DNA of 64,000 nucleotides from Collinsella aerofaciens (GCF_018785265.1 NZ_WQPK01000041.1:55708-119707); one strand, 5' to 3'. Positions 50,345 through 60,567 are shown, numbered from the stretch's first letter. A program made the numbers and translations. The notes: a model not told the origin generated them from the letters alone.

Positions 50345-51028
50345 CTAGATTACGAAGAGGATCACCGCCATGAACTGGAAGATACTGCCGGCGAGCACCC
50401 ACAGGTGGAACACGCTGTGCAGGTAGCGCACGTTTTTGGCGATATAGAACGGCACGCCCGCGGTGTAGCACACGCCGCCGACGGCGAGCAGGGCAAGTGC
50501 CACGGGGTTGAGCAGCGCCACGAGCTCGGGCAGCTTAAAGACGACGAGCCAGCCCATCAGCAGGTAGACCAGGCCGCTTACCCAGTGCGGTTGACGCTCG
50601 CGCATAAAGCACTCGAGGGCGATGCCGATAATGGCGATGGCCCATACGGCAAAGAACAGCGCGGGGCCGCCGTCATTTGCGAGCGTGATAAGGCAAAACG
50701 GCGTATAGCTGCCCGCAATGAGCAGGTAGATGCAGCTGTGGTCGATGATGCGAAACACGCGCTTGGCGCGCGCGGGCTGAATCGCGTGGTAGAGCGTGGA
50801 GGCTAGGTATTCGAGGATAATGCTGACGCCATAGACAATTGCCGCGGCCATGTGGGCTGGGCCTCCGCCGCGCAGGGCGGCGAATACGATCAGGAGCACC
50901 AGGCCCGCGATACCCAGCAGGCAGCCGACACCATGGGTGACGGAGTTCATGATCTCCTCGCCCACCGTGTAGTGTGGAACGGCCGCGGTCTTGGGTCGCG
51001 GCTTAGAACTGTCGCTCGAATCGGACAT
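50345..51028 (-). CDS. Hemolysin III family (PAQR/TrhA-like) membrane protein
   Basis: The protein of about 227 residues has seven membrane helices and the PAQR signatures SVTHGVGCLLGIAG, YGVSIILEYLASTLYHAI and IDHSCIYLLIAGSYTPF, followed by LHSVFHLWVLAGSIFQF near the C terminus; the conserved Ser, Asp and three His residues of this hydrolase-like family are present. The ATG at 51028 gives MSDSSDSSK; an upstream TTG is less likely. TrhA-type proteins are linked to membrane energetics and lipid composition. Confidence 0.9.
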   Translation of the reverse strand: MSDSSDSSKPRPKTAAVPHYTVGEEIMNSVTHGVGCLLGIAGLVLLIVFAALRGGGPAHMAAAIVYGVSIILEYLASTLYHAIQPARAKRVFRIIDHSCIYLLIAGSYTPFCLITLANDGGPALFFAVWAIAIIGIALECFMRERQPHWVSGLVYLLMGWLVVFKLPELVALLNPVALALLAVGGVCYTAGVPFYIAKNVRYLHSVFHLWVLAGSIFQFMAVILFVI

Positions 51029-51136
51029 GCCGGTTACATCCTCCAATAGTAAAGAGTTCTCAACACTATATCAAAGCGTCTGGATACGTGCGAAATTTGC
51101 ACCTTACGTGACCCTTTGTTTACCCATTCTTTGTTT

Positions 51137-51195
51137 GTTGACGCATCAACGGCGAACATCCATAATGCGCTTGCATTGAATGTTGATGTATTAAC
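51137..51195 (+). promoter_or_regulatory. Promoter with two matched operators before the alpha/beta hydrolase gene
   Basis: TTGACG (51138-51143) and CATAAT (51161-51166) are spaced by 17 bases. The palindrome GTTGACGCATCAAC (51137-51150) covers the -35 box; the related GTTGATGTATTAAC (51182-51195) lies just after the start of transcription. They differ at three positions and are centred 45 bp apart, so a repressor could bind both. Confidence 0.65.
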
Positions 51196-51215
51196 ATCTT
51201 ATAGGAGAATACCGC

Positions 51216-52181
51216 ATGGCTCAAAACGCACGTTCCCATCGAAAGCTCAAGATAGCCGGCATCGTTGCGCTGGTGGTTGTCGTTGCGCTGCTCGGGTTTG
51301 CCGGCAACTTTTTGTTTGACTTTGCCCTGAACCCCCAAGCGCCGTACACCATGAAGATGATGCAGGATAGCAAGAACGAAAAAGAAGGTGAGCAGCCGGA
51401 TGCCGAGGACACCGAGGCGCGGGCGTGGTTTAAAGAGAATCGCGAGAGCAGCAGCCTCACCGCAGATGACGGAACCGAGCTTGCCGCTTGGTATTTTGCT
51501 GCGTCGGAGAGCACGCACGACTACGCCGTCTGCCTACACGGATACACCGATGAGCCCATTGGTATGGCCCGATACGCCAAACGATTCCATGACCGCGGCA
51601 TGAACGTACTCGCACCCGCCGCCCGCGCCCACGAGCGCTCCGGCGGCGACTATATCGGCATGGGCTGGCCCGAGCGCCTCGACATCGTCGCATGGATCGA
51701 GCGAATCGTTCAGGCTGACCCCGAGGCGCGTATCCTGGTCTTTGGCGAGTCGATGGGTGCGGCAGCCGCCATGAACGTCGCGGGGGAATCTCTGCCCGCA
51801 AACGTGAAATGCATTATCGAGGACTGCGGGTATACGAGTGTTTGGGACGAGTTTTCTCTGCAGCTCAAGGACGTATTCGGCCTGCCCAGCTTTCCCTTGC
51901 TCGATGTAGCAAATTTGGTGTGCAACGTGCGCGCGGGCTACGACTTTCATAAGGCGAGCAGTGTGGAGCAACTCAAACACGCGACGGTTCCCATGCTGTT
52001 TATCCACGGCGACCAGGACACCTTTGTGCCGTACGACATGCTCGACCAAAACTACGAGGCGTGCGCCAGCAAGGCCAAGCAAAAGCTCACCATCCATGGC
52101 GCCACCCACGCCAAGAGTGCGCAAGTTGACCCCGAGCTCTACTGGAGCACAGTCAACAACTTCCTCGACGAGTATTTTTAG
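51216..52181 (+). CDS. Membrane-anchored alpha/beta hydrolase
   Basis: The 321-residue protein has one N-terminal membrane helix (IAGIVALVVVVALLGFAGNFLF), so the catalytic domain is extracellular. The nucleophile is in VFGESMGAAAA, the acid in LFIHGDQDTFVP, and the histidine in IHGATHAKSAQV. The oxyanion segment is CLHGYTDEPIGM. It belongs to the serine aminopeptidase/lysophospholipase-like group (Hydrolase_4); the substrate is unknown. The short leader carries matched operators, and ATAGGAGAATACCGC precedes the ATG. Confidence 0.92.
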   Translation: MAQNARSHRKLKIAGIVALVVVVALLGFAGNFLFDFALNPQAPYTMKMMQDSKNEKEGEQPDAEDTEARAWFKENRESSSLTADDGTELAAWYFAASESTHDYAVCLHGYTDEPIGMARYAKRFHDRGMNVLAPAARAHERSGGDYIGMGWPERLDIVAWIERIVQADPEARILVFGESMGAAAAMNVAGESLPANVKCIIEDCGYTSVWDEFSLQLKDVFGLPSFPLLDVANLVCNVRAGYDFHKASSVEQLKHATVPMLFIHGDQDTFVPYDMLDQNYEACASKAKQKLTIHGATHAKSAQVDPELYWSTVNNFLDEYF

Positions 52182-52223
52182 GCAAAAAGCAACGTCTGGG
52201 GCTTTATCTGACCCCCTGTTTTC

Positions 52224-52345
52224 GGAAGTGCGGGGAAAATCGCGGGAAGCTCAACCAGACCACAGTTTTACCAACAATTTATCAGGGGTTTTGTTGCCAA
52301 AAAACGGTTTGTGGTCGGCGGTATTCGATTTTTCACCGCACTTCC
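52224..52345. repeat. Long inverted-arm element (family 2), divergent copy
   Basis: GGAAGTGCGG (52224-52233) pairs with CCGCACTTCC (52336-52345), GAAAATCG with CGATTTTTC, and GACCACA (52258-52264) with TGTGGTC (52310-52316). The centre contains GGTTTTGTT and AAAACGG, as in the reverse complement of the elements at 63.5-64 kb. Confidence 0.6.
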
Positions 52346-52350
52346 GGAAA

Positions 52351-52386
52351 GCCGCCCGTGGGCGCTGTGCTCACGGGCGGCTTTTG
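52351..52386 (+). terminator. Intrinsic terminator after the alpha/beta hydrolase gene
   Basis: GCCGCCCGTG and CACGGGCGGC form a stem around an 11-base loop, followed by TTTT. Confidence 0.8.
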
Positions 52387-52432
52387 CTAACGTTGCGCTA
52401 CAAAAGCGCTTGATATGTCCAATAGACAGGTG

Positions 52433-53638
52433 CTACTTGACCTCGATGAGCTCGTACTCGCTCGTGCCCAGGCCGATCTTCTCGGCGTGCGCAATGCACG
52501 CGCGCCAGTCGGTGTCGGGATGCGTGATGCAGAAGGGGTCCTTGGCCTGCTCGCCCTCCAGATGCTCGTGGCTATGCTCCATCTTGGCCGCGCTATCGGT
52601 GAGCTCGGTGTTGGGCAGTGGCTCGGACGCCATGACGGCGTCGGCGCAGGCCTGATCGATGGCGACCGGGTCGAAGCTCGCGAACATGCCGATGTCGTTG
52701 ACGATAGGCGTATCGTTTTCGGGATGGCAATCGCAGTTGGGGCTGATGTCCATAGCAAGCGAGATATGGAAGCTCGGGCGGCCGTCGACGACAGCCTTCG
52801 TGTACTCGGCGATCTTGCAGTTGAGCACATCGGCCGCGGCGTCATAGCCGGGCTTGATGCAGTCCTGGTTGCATGCCGCAATGCAGCGTCCGCAGCCCAC
52901 GCAGCGATCGTGGTCGATAGCAGCGACGTGAACCGTGCGGGTGTTGCCGTTGGCAAGCTCGCGCTCGCGGATGTCGTCAAACGAGATGGCGTTGTGCGCG
53001 CAGATCTTTTCGCAGGCACGGCAGCCAACGCAGTGCTCGGTCGCGACGTTCGGCTTGCCAGCGGCATGCTGTTCCATCTTGCCGGCACGGCTGCCGCCTC
53101 CCATGCCCAGGTTCTTCATGGCGCCGCCAAAACCGGCCTGCTCGTGGCCCTTAAAGTGGGTGAGGCTGATCACGATATCGGCGTCCATGAGCGCCTGACC
53201 AATCTTGGCCTCGCGCACGTACTCGCCACCCTCGACCGGGACGAGCGCCTCGTCGGTACCCTTGAGGCCGTCGGCAATGATGATCTGGCAACCCGTGGCA
53301 TACGGGGTAAAGCCGTTCTGATAAGCGGTATCGATGTGCTCGAGCGCGTTTTTGCGGCTACCGACGTAGAGTGTGTTGCAGTCGGTGAGGAAGGGCTTGC
53401 CGCCCAGCTCCTTCACCACGTCCGCGACGGCGCGGGCGTAGTTGGGGCGCAAAAAGCTCAGGTTGCCCAGCTCGCCAAAGTGAATCTTGATGGCGACGAA
53501 CTTGTTCTCAAAGTCGATCTGCTCAATACCGGCGTGACGTATGAGGCGCTTGAGCTTGTCGAGCTGGCTCTCGCGAGCATGCGTGCGCAGGTTGGTGAAG
53601 TACACCTTAGCGGGTGCTGCGGGTGCAGTTGCGGTCAT
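52433..53638 (-). CDS. DUF362 domain protein with two [4Fe-4S] clusters
   Basis: The 401-residue protein has an N-terminal and C-terminal DUF362 half (VAIKIHFGELGNLSFLRP; DGLKGTDEALVPVEGGEYV; FKGHEQAGFGGAMKNLGMG; ASFDPVAIDQACADAV) with a ferredoxin insert in the middle: CVGCRACEKICAHNA and CVGCGRCIAACNQDC. No signal peptide is seen, so it is cytosolic. Such proteins are common in anaerobes but their reaction is not known. There is no neighbour that suggests a pathway; the upstream gene lies beyond a 300-base repeat region. Confidence 0.9.
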   Translation of the reverse strand: MTATAPAAPAKVYFTNLRTHARESQLDKLKRLIRHAGIEQIDFENKFVAIKIHFGELGNLSFLRPNYARAVADVVKELGGKPFLTDCNTLYVGSRKNALEHIDTAYQNGFTPYATGCQIIIADGLKGTDEALVPVEGGEYVREAKIGQALMDADIVISLTHFKGHEQAGFGGAMKNLGMGGGSRAGKMEQHAAGKPNVATEHCVGCRACEKICAHNAISFDDIRERELANGNTRTVHVAAIDHDRCVGCGRCIAACNQDCIKPGYDAAADVLNCKIAEYTKAVVDGRPSFHISLAMDISPNCDCHPENDTPIVNDIGMFASFDPVAIDQACADAVMASEPLPNTELTDSAAKMEHSHEHLEGEQAKDPFCITHPDTDWRACIAHAEKIGLGTSEYELIEVK

Positions 53639-53728
53639 AGATCTATCCCCTCTGTCTATATGGCGTTACAGACATAGAGGATGGTACCCGCTGAAGTAGG
53701 GTTAATGTCAAGCGCAGAAGCGGAAACA

Positions 53729-53826
53729 CCTAGTCGTTGGGGACGTTCTTAAACGACTAGTCGCCAGGGACACTCTTTCGCCACCCGGCACTTGGGGACG
53801 TTCCTTATCTGCCGGCAGTTAGGGAC
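53729..53826. repeat. Two GTCCCC-type hairpin repeats, reverse orientation (family 4)
   Basis: Copy 1 has arms CCTAGTCGTT (53729-53738) and AACGACTAG (53752-53760) around GGGGACGTTCTTA. Copy 2 has arms CCGGCA (53785-53790) and TGCCGG (53810-53815) around CTTGGGGACGTTCCTTATC. The rest of the 53.64-53.94 kb gap holds no gene. Confidence 0.7.
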
Positions 53827-53883
53827 AGTCCTTGCCAACCCGACCGGCAGACCGGCGAATCATCGGCATCTGGTAAGAGGGAC

Positions 53884-53911
53884 GCGCCGTCACGTTTGTG
53901 GCGGCGCGCCT
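53884..53911. terminator. GC-rich hairpin downstream of the methyltransferase gene
   Basis: GACGCGCCG and CGGCGCGC enclose TCACGTTTGTGG. It is about 35 bases past the methyltransferase stop codon and likely ends that transcript, although no T run is seen. Confidence 0.4.
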
Positions 53912-53941
53912 TGGTTTGGCGGCACGTTCTGGCGCGGACCG

Positions 53942-54586
53942 CTAGCCCTTTCGCGCGACCAGATGCGCGCGGAATCCCTTCTGTGCCTCGAGCTTGAGCG
54001 GGGTGAACCCGGATTCCTCGACGAGTGCACGCAGCTCGGACAGCTTGAGGATACGCACGTCGCCATGGCCCAAGAGGCGTGCCAGCGGTAGCTCGATGTT
54101 GTTCATGAGCCAGACCGCGACATCGTTCGAGGTGTAGTCGCGGAGGACCAGTCGCCCGCCGGGCCGAAGGACGCGTGCCACCTCGGCGAAGAACCTCTCC
54201 GGATGCGGGTAGTGGTGGAAGCTGTTGGAGCAGAGCACGACGTCGAAGCTCCGGGGCTCGAAGGGCAGTGCCTCCGCGTCTCCGACGACAAAGCTGACGT
54301 TATCGAGCTGCTTTGCCCGGGCGACGTCGATCATCCCGGGTGTGAGGTCGAGTCCAGTCAAGTGCTTGTTGGGGTACTGGGCGTGGAGCAGTTCTAGGAC
54401 GGCCCCGGTTCCACAGCCCACGTCGAGCGCGTCCTCGAACGGTTCGAGCTCAAGCTCCTCGAGCATTTGTGGATAGTCGTCCTTGCACATCTCGTAAATG
54501 CCGGCATGGCCGGATTCGTAGACCTTTGCCGCCTCGGTGAACTCCTTGATGGAGAGCTGCTTGAGCTCCTCTGCCGATCTTGCCAT
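53942..54586 (-). CDS. Class I SAM-dependent methyltransferase
   Basis: The 214-residue protein has the SAM-binding motif I in ALDVGCGTGAVLELL, acidic motif GLDLTPGMIDVA, post-motif FVVGDAEALPFEPRSFDVVLCSNSFHHYPHPERFFAEVARVLRPGGRLVLRDY, all typical of the UbiE/Coq5-like Methyltransf_11 group. AAGGAGA precedes the ATG at 54586; the longer upstream frame is not supported. The substrate is unknown. It lies 120 bases downstream of the large ABC permease gene, same strand. Confidence 0.92.
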   Translation of the reverse strand: MARSAEELKQLSIKEFTEAAKVYESGHAGIYEMCKDDYPQMLEELELEPFEDALDVGCGTGAVLELLHAQYPNKHLTGLDLTPGMIDVARAKQLDNVSFVVGDAEALPFEPRSFDVVLCSNSFHHYPHPERFFAEVARVLRPGGRLVLRDYTSNDVAVWLMNNIELPLARLLGHGDVRILKLSELRALVEESGFTPLKLEAQKGFRAHLVARKG

Positions 54587-54705
54587 GGGTCTCCTTCTGT
54601 TCGGGGAAGTCTGACGTTGCGCGCGTTTGCCCACGTCGGGCCTGGCGGGCAAATAACGCGGGGGCACCCTTCCTTCGGTTCGTGCCCCCGCGTGCGGGCG
54701 GTTCT

Positions 54706-57372
54706 CTATTCCTGGACCTTCAGCGCCTCGGAGAGGCTCACGCGCTTGATGGAGCGCGTGTGCAGCAGCGCCACGACCAGGTAGGTTGCAAAGCCGATTC
54801 CTGCGCACGCCGCCATGGACCAAGCGGGCACGTAGATCTCGATATTGCCGTTGTAGGCGAGCAGCATCGAGCGGAAGATGGCCGTTAGTGAGCCAATAAT
54901 GACCGGCAGGCTCAGCACGAGCGACGCCGCCACGCACAGCGTGATCGAGCGGATGTACAGATGCGAGATCTCGCTGTCGCGATAGCCAAAGACTTTCATG
55001 TAGCTAATCGAACGGGCGCTGTGGTCGATCACAGCCTTGGTCAGCAGGTACATAAACAGCAAGAAGATGAACACCGCAAGCCCAACCATCATGCCGATCA
55101 TTTTGCTCATCATGCCGATGAACTGGTCGCCCACGGCGCGCATGTCGTCGGGCGTGGTGTCGCCGGCAAAGTAGCGCGAGTCGAGGTCGAGTTTCTCGTC
55201 GCTCACATAGCCGTTAAAGTAGGAGGCGTCGTTGTCGAACAGCTCGTTAAAGTCGTCGATACTCATATAGATATTCATGTCCGACTTGGAACCCCAGGCG
55301 CAGTCCTTGCCCACATACTCAAGGGAATAATTCTTGCCCTCGTACTTGTCGCGAAGCTTAACCTTCTGGCCCTCGCTCCAGCCAAACTTATCGAGCAGGC
55401 CACCGCCAAAGACGACGCGCCCATCGCCGACGTCCAGCCCTTTCCAGTAGCGCGAATCGGGCGAGATGCCGTAGACGGAAATCGTCTCCTCGCCATTTCC
55501 GTCGCCGCGGTCGTATTGCAGCTGGTAGACGGCGTATTTCTCGGCCTGTGCGATTGCGCCCGCGCCGTTATCGGTCGTATTGACCGGGTGGATATCGTCG
55601 TTGTCAGTGTCGATCTTAGAGGCCTTGTCGATCAGGTCGATAGCCTCGTCGCGGTCGCAGCCGAGGGCATCGGCAAGGTCGTCGAGACGCGCGTAAAGCG
55701 CATCTTTCTTGTCCTGGACCGCCGCAAGCGCGTCCTGCGCCGCGGCCAGGCTCTCGGCAGACGGAGATGCGGTCGCGGCATCGGCTGCCGTCTGCGCCGC
55801 ATCGGCCGCTTCGTCGAGCTCATCATCGGCATCCTGAGCGGCAGAAAGCAGCGCGCCGTCAACCGACTGCAAGCGCTCGAGTGCTGACCACTGCTCACGC
55901 TCCTCGGCAGTGCCCTCGAGCTCCAGCGGAGCCTTGAGCGTGTACTGGTGCTCGGCGACCAGGCTTGTCTCGAGGTTGTCGGCGTAGTGCGTCATCGTGG
56001 GCAGAATCGCCAGGCCAAAGAGCAGCAGCAGCGAGGCAAACGCGATGCCCACGAAGAGCGTGGCGAAGTTGCCCAGATTGCGCAGGAAGATACGCAGGCG
56101 GAAGCGCGAGACAAAGCCCATGCGCTCCGGCAGTTGCATACCGCGCTTGGTGCCCGATTTGCCGCTCGCCTCGTGACGAAGAAACTGCAACGGCGTCTTG
56201 CCCATTTTGCGAAGCAGACCCACCAGCGTGATGAGGATGAGCGCGACGGCGGGAACCACGGCGCACTTCACAAAGATCTCCCAGCTCCAGTACACCTGGA
56301 AGGGCGGCAGGCTGTACGAACCGTAATACAGGCTACGCATAGGCTCGGTAAAGAACGCAATGCCGAGCGCGGTGCCCAGCAGCGCCGCGACCACGCCTAC
56401 GATGGCGGGAAGCGCCAGGTAGTGCAGCACAATCTCGCGACGACGATAGCCGCTGGCGAGCAGCGTGCCGATGATGGCGCTCTCCTCCTCGATGGTGGCG
56501 TCGGTAAGGACCACAAAGACAAACGCCATGATCACGATGATGATGTCGAGTAGCGTCATCCACATCATGGAGTCGCCGTCCACGTCGTCGCGCGCATAGC
56601 CAATGCCCTGATTGGAATCGGCATCGACCAGATCGTCCACGCGCGCATCGGCATCGGTCAGCGCCTCGACCATATCCTGCTCCGCATCGATGCGATCCGC
56701 GGTGGGGAGGTCGCGATCGGTAAAGGTAAAGGAGTAGGTGTAGGCAGGCGCGCCGCCGGCATCCTCGAGCGCGGCAAAGCCGGCGTCGGTGACCTCGGCC
56801 ACGCCATAGGTGATGGTGTTCACCGTAAAGTCCGAATTGTTGAGGAACAGCGCCTGGCTATCGGGCTGGGTCATGATGCCGCAGATGGTGTAGGTGCGGC
56901 CCTCAAGCTCAACCTTATCGCCCACGGACAGGTTGTTATTGGCGGCAAAGACGCGGTCGATGGCCACCTCGTCGTCTGCCTTGGGCTGTTTGCCTTCGCA
57001 GTAGGACGCGATATCGACCTCAGTGCGGTGCGCATAGGTGCGCAGCGTGCGCTTGGTGCCATCGTCGCCGGCGGTCTTTTTGATGATGGCGTCGATGGAG
57101 AAATTCTTGTAGAGCGTGACGCCGCCGACGTCGCCGGCCGCATCCTCGGCGGCCTTGAGTTGATCGTCGGTAGCCTCGAAGGAGGTGGTCACGCGGCCGT
57201 CCTCAATCGTGTACGCATCGCGCATGTCGTCGATAAGGCAGCCGATGGAATGTGCCGCGAGCAAAAAGCCCGAGGTGAGGGCAATGCTTCCGCACATAAG
57301 AAGAAAGATGCCTAGGTACTTGCCGATATTGCGGCGCAGCTCGCGCGGGAGACGTTTTGCGAGAGGTGTCAT
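54706..57372 (-). CDS. ABC transporter permease, FtsX/MacB type
   Basis: The 888-residue membrane protein has an N-terminal helix (IGKYLGIFLLMCGSIALTSGFLL), a periplasm-facing MacB-like domain, three helices near 285-390, a second N-helix after residue 430, a large extracellular domain with a coiled coil (DADDELDEAADAAQTAADAA to AAVQDKKDALYARLDDLADAL) and three final helices. The duplicated FtsX layout fits mechanotransmission, not solute import. The ATG at 57372 lies 8 bases past the ATPase stop codon. With the ATPase it forms a two-gene efflux or envelope-remodelling system. Confidence 0.92.
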   Translation of the reverse strand: MTPLAKRLPRELRRNIGKYLGIFLLMCGSIALTSGFLLAAHSIGCLIDDMRDAYTIEDGRVTTSFEATDDQLKAAEDAAGDVGGVTLYKNFSIDAIIKKTAGDDGTKRTLRTYAHRTEVDIASYCEGKQPKADDEVAIDRVFAANNNLSVGDKVELEGRTYTICGIMTQPDSQALFLNNSDFTVNTITYGVAEVTDAGFAALEDAGGAPAYTYSFTFTDRDLPTADRIDAEQDMVEALTDADARVDDLVDADSNQGIGYARDDVDGDSMMWMTLLDIIIVIMAFVFVVLTDATIEEESAIIGTLLASGYRRREIVLHYLALPAIVGVVAALLGTALGIAFFTEPMRSLYYGSYSLPPFQVYWSWEIFVKCAVVPAVALILITLVGLLRKMGKTPLQFLRHEASGKSGTKRGMQLPERMGFVSRFRLRIFLRNLGNFATLFVGIAFASLLLLFGLAILPTMTHYADNLETSLVAEHQYTLKAPLELEGTAEEREQWSALERLQSVDGALLSAAQDADDELDEAADAAQTAADAATASPSAESLAAAQDALAAVQDKKDALYARLDDLADALGCDRDEAIDLIDKASKIDTDNDDIHPVNTTDNGAGAIAQAEKYAVYQLQYDRGDGNGEETISVYGISPDSRYWKGLDVGDGRVVFGGGLLDKFGWSEGQKVKLRDKYEGKNYSLEYVGKDCAWGSKSDMNIYMSIDDFNELFDNDASYFNGYVSDEKLDLDSRYFAGDTTPDDMRAVGDQFIGMMSKMIGMMVGLAVFIFLLFMYLLTKAVIDHSARSISYMKVFGYRDSEISHLYIRSITLCVAASLVLSLPVIIGSLTAIFRSMLLAYNGNIEIYVPAWSMAACAGIGFATYLVVALLHTRSIKRVSLSEALKVQE

Positions 57373-57380
57373 GGCGCCGC

Positions 57381-58094
<714 letters not shown>

Positions 58095-58187
58095 GGTATC
58101 CCCCATTGTTAGCCTCGTACTACTTTATGAACGTAATAGTAAACCTTGGTGAACTATTTTGGGGCGAGGCCTAGGATTTATTTCAGA

Positions 58188-59393
58188 CTAGGCGCGGGAT
58201 TTGGCGCGTGAGAGGGCCAGGCCTACGGCGGCGATGGCGGCGGCGAAGAGCACGGTGACGCCCAGATCGCAGGCGATGTCGCTCAGCACGGCAGACGTCA
58301 GATCCGAGGCAAGTGCCTTGCTGATCGCATCGTTCACCCAATATGTCGGCACAAAGTGCGCCACGGTCTGCACGGCCGAGCCCATGAGCGACAGCGGCAT
58401 CCAGGCACCGCCCAAAAACGTCATGAGCATGCCGAGTAAGTTGCCCACACCGTTGAGCAGCTCCTCGCGCGCACCCAGGCTCGACAACGCAAAGCCAACG
58501 GCCAGCGGCGTGCACGCCAGGGCAAACGTCGCCGCCAGCGCCAGACACACACGACCCGCGCCGACCTCGGCAACCGCGCCGGCAAAGCCCACGACGCCCA
58601 TCATACTCGACACGAGCCAAATGCAGACGGTGAGCACGGCGGCGGCCGCAAACACGGCAAGCGAACGCCGACGCTCGGAGACCGGGCTGGCATCCATGCG
58701 GCGCACGCGCTCGGGCTCGTTCATGCCCGAGAACACCAGTCCCACCGACACGATGACCGACGAGATAATCGCGTACGCGCCAAAGTTGAAGTACGACTCG
58801 AGCGTGGCGGCAGCAGTCGAGTCGACCTTGACCTGCTCGATCTGGACCTCCGCGCGCTTTGCAGCGGCATGCTCGGCGGCCTTGGCAACGTCGCCGTTAG
58901 AAGCAGCGGGCTCAAGCGCCGCCGCAGCGCCCGCGAGCGAGATCCAGCGCGAGGCCTCGGCAGACGAAAGTGCCGCCGCCATGGTGCCGGCACCGTAGGT
59001 CACATCGAGCTTGGGCAGGGACTCCCCCGCGCGGGCGGCTGCAACGAGGTCGCCCTCAAACCCCTCCGGAATAAAGAACACGCAGTCGGCGCTACCCTTG
59101 GCGCTGTTGCTCTTGGAGAGCGCGTCTGCAAGGTCGTACGTATCGTCGCCGATGCCCGTGACCAGCTCAAAACGCGACCCCAGGTGCTTGGTAAGCGCGC
59201 GCGAAAGGTCGCTGTCGTCGCGGTCGACCACGACCACGTTGGCATCGTAGGGCTTGTACTCGGTAAGCTGCGACGAATTCCAGCTGACGGAAGCTGCAAT
59301 AAACACGCCCATGAGCGAGATGAACACCGTATAGATGAGCAGGTAGAACGGGTGCGCGAGCGCCATGCGAAGCGCGGTCTTAAAGGTGCTCAT
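58188..59393 (-). CDS. ABC-2 type transporter permease (second of two)
   Basis: The 401-residue protein has one N-terminal helix (AHPFYLLIYTVFISLMGVFIAA), a large extracellular domain (residues 40-210), and five or six helices in the C-terminal half, the usual ABC-2 exporter layout. The block NLLGMLMTFLGGAWMPLSLMGSAVQTVAHFVPTYWVNDA resembles the ABC-2 signature region. AAGGAG precedes the ATG at 59393, which overlaps the end of the upstream permease gene by 14 bases. It is part of a three-gene exporter. Confidence 0.9.
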   Translation of the reverse strand: MSTFKTALRMALAHPFYLLIYTVFISLMGVFIAASVSWNSSQLTEYKPYDANVVVVDRDDSDLSRALTKHLGSRFELVTGIGDDTYDLADALSKSNSAKGSADCVFFIPEGFEGDLVAAARAGESLPKLDVTYGAGTMAAALSSAEASRWISLAGAAAALEPAASNGDVAKAAEHAAAKRAEVQIEQVKVDSTAAATLESYFNFGAYAIISSVIVSVGLVFSGMNEPERVRRMDASPVSERRRSLAVFAAAAVLTVCIWLVSSMMGVVGFAGAVAEVGAGRVCLALAATFALACTPLAVGFALSSLGAREELLNGVGNLLGMLMTFLGGAWMPLSLMGSAVQTVAHFVPTYWVNDAISKALASDLTSAVLSDIACDLGVTVLFAAAIAAVGLALSRAKSRA

Positions 59394-60567
59394 AGCGGCT
59401 CCTTCCAAAGATCAGCGTAGCGGCGGCGACAAACACCAGGGCCATCAGGACCAGCGCGCCGGCGCGAACGGCAAACGGCCCCAGGTCCTCAAAGAAATAC
59501 AGGCGGTTGAACATGTCGCAGATGAGCTTGACAGGGTTGAACCAGCACTCGGCCGGGCAGGCGCGGGCGACGTCGTCGGCAAGCGCCATCGCCGGCTCGC
59601 CGTAGAGGCCGGCGAACAGGGCGCACGTGGTAGCAAAGCCCGTGAGGATGCCTGACTTGGACGCCTTGCCGCCCTTAACGGGAAGCGTGCCCACAAAGAG
59701 CCCCAAGCCCGTGGCGGCAAGCGCGGAAGCGGCGCCGCCCACCAAACACAGTCCCTCGCGCCCGCCAAAGTCGACGCCCACGACCAGGCGCACGTAGCCG
59801 ATCGTGATCGTCATCGAGGCGAAGGAGACCAGCCACGAGCCGACAAAAATGCCGGCCAGCGACGCCGTCTTGGAAAGGCCGCCCACGCAGCGGCGTGCGC
59901 CAAGGCCGGACAGATTGGGTTGCAAATCGACGACGCTCAAGGCGGCAAACTCGGCAGACATCATCGCGACCAGGCCAAAAAGCGCGTAATAGTAGATGAC
60001 CGTGCCATCGGGCGTGATGCGTGTCAGGCTTACGCGGCGGGTGCCGCCCTCGAGCGACAGGGCGCGCGCAACCGCCTCGGAGTCGGCGAGCGCCGCCGGG
60101 TTGTCCTGGGCAATCTGGGACATGAGCTCGGCATTTTGCGTATACGAGCTCGCCACCGTCTCAAGGATGCTGCGGTCGGTGAGCACCGACGACGCACGAG
60201 AGCTGTCATAGCTCGAAAGCAACGTGAGTTTGGGCGTGCCCGCATCGTCGACCGTATAGATGCCCGCGACCTCGCCGGCCTTGAGCGCACGGTTCGCATC
60301 GGCTGCGTCGTCGCACTCGTGGATCTCGAGCAGTTGGTCGTCGCCTTCCTTGGCAAGCGACGTCGCCACGTCCTTAAAGGTCGAAGCGTCCCAGGCCTCG
60401 TCCGTCACGATGGCAACCGGCACCGGATCGATCTTGCCGTCGGAGCTGAGATTCGCAAACATAAACATGAACATCGTGGAAAGCGCGATGGGAAAGAGAG
60501 CGCCCCAAACCCACGTGCTCGGCCGGCGCAGCAGCGTCTTGACCGTAATGATAATGGTATTGAACAT
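59380..60567 (-). CDS. ABC-2 type transporter permease (first of two)
   Basis: The 395-residue protein shares the layout of the following permease: an N-terminal helix (STWVWGALFPIALSTMFMFMF), an extracellular region to residue 195, and six helices. It ends in ALVLMALVFVAAATLIFGRSRYEHL. It lies 9 bases after the ATPase gene and overlaps the next gene. A heterodimer of two ABC-2 permeases plus one ATPase is a common drug or lipid exporter form; the substrate is unknown. Confidence 0.9.
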   Translation of the reverse strand: MFNTIIITVKTLLRRPSTWVWGALFPIALSTMFMFMFANLSSDGKIDPVPVAIVTDEAWDASTFKDVATSLAKEGDDQLLEIHECDDAADANRALKAGEVAGIYTVDDAGTPKLTLLSSYDSSRASSVLTDRSILETVASSYTQNAELMSQIAQDNPAALADSEAVARALSLEGGTRRVSLTRITPDGTVIYYYALFGLVAMMSAEFAALSVVDLQPNLSGLGARRCVGGLSKTASLAGIFVGSWLVSFASMTITIGYVRLVVGVDFGGREGLCLVGGAASALAATGLGLFVGTLPVKGGKASKSGILTGFATTCALFAGLYGEPAMALADDVARACPAECWFNPVKLICDMFNRLYFFEDLGPFAVRAGALVLMALVFVAAATLIFGRSRYEHL

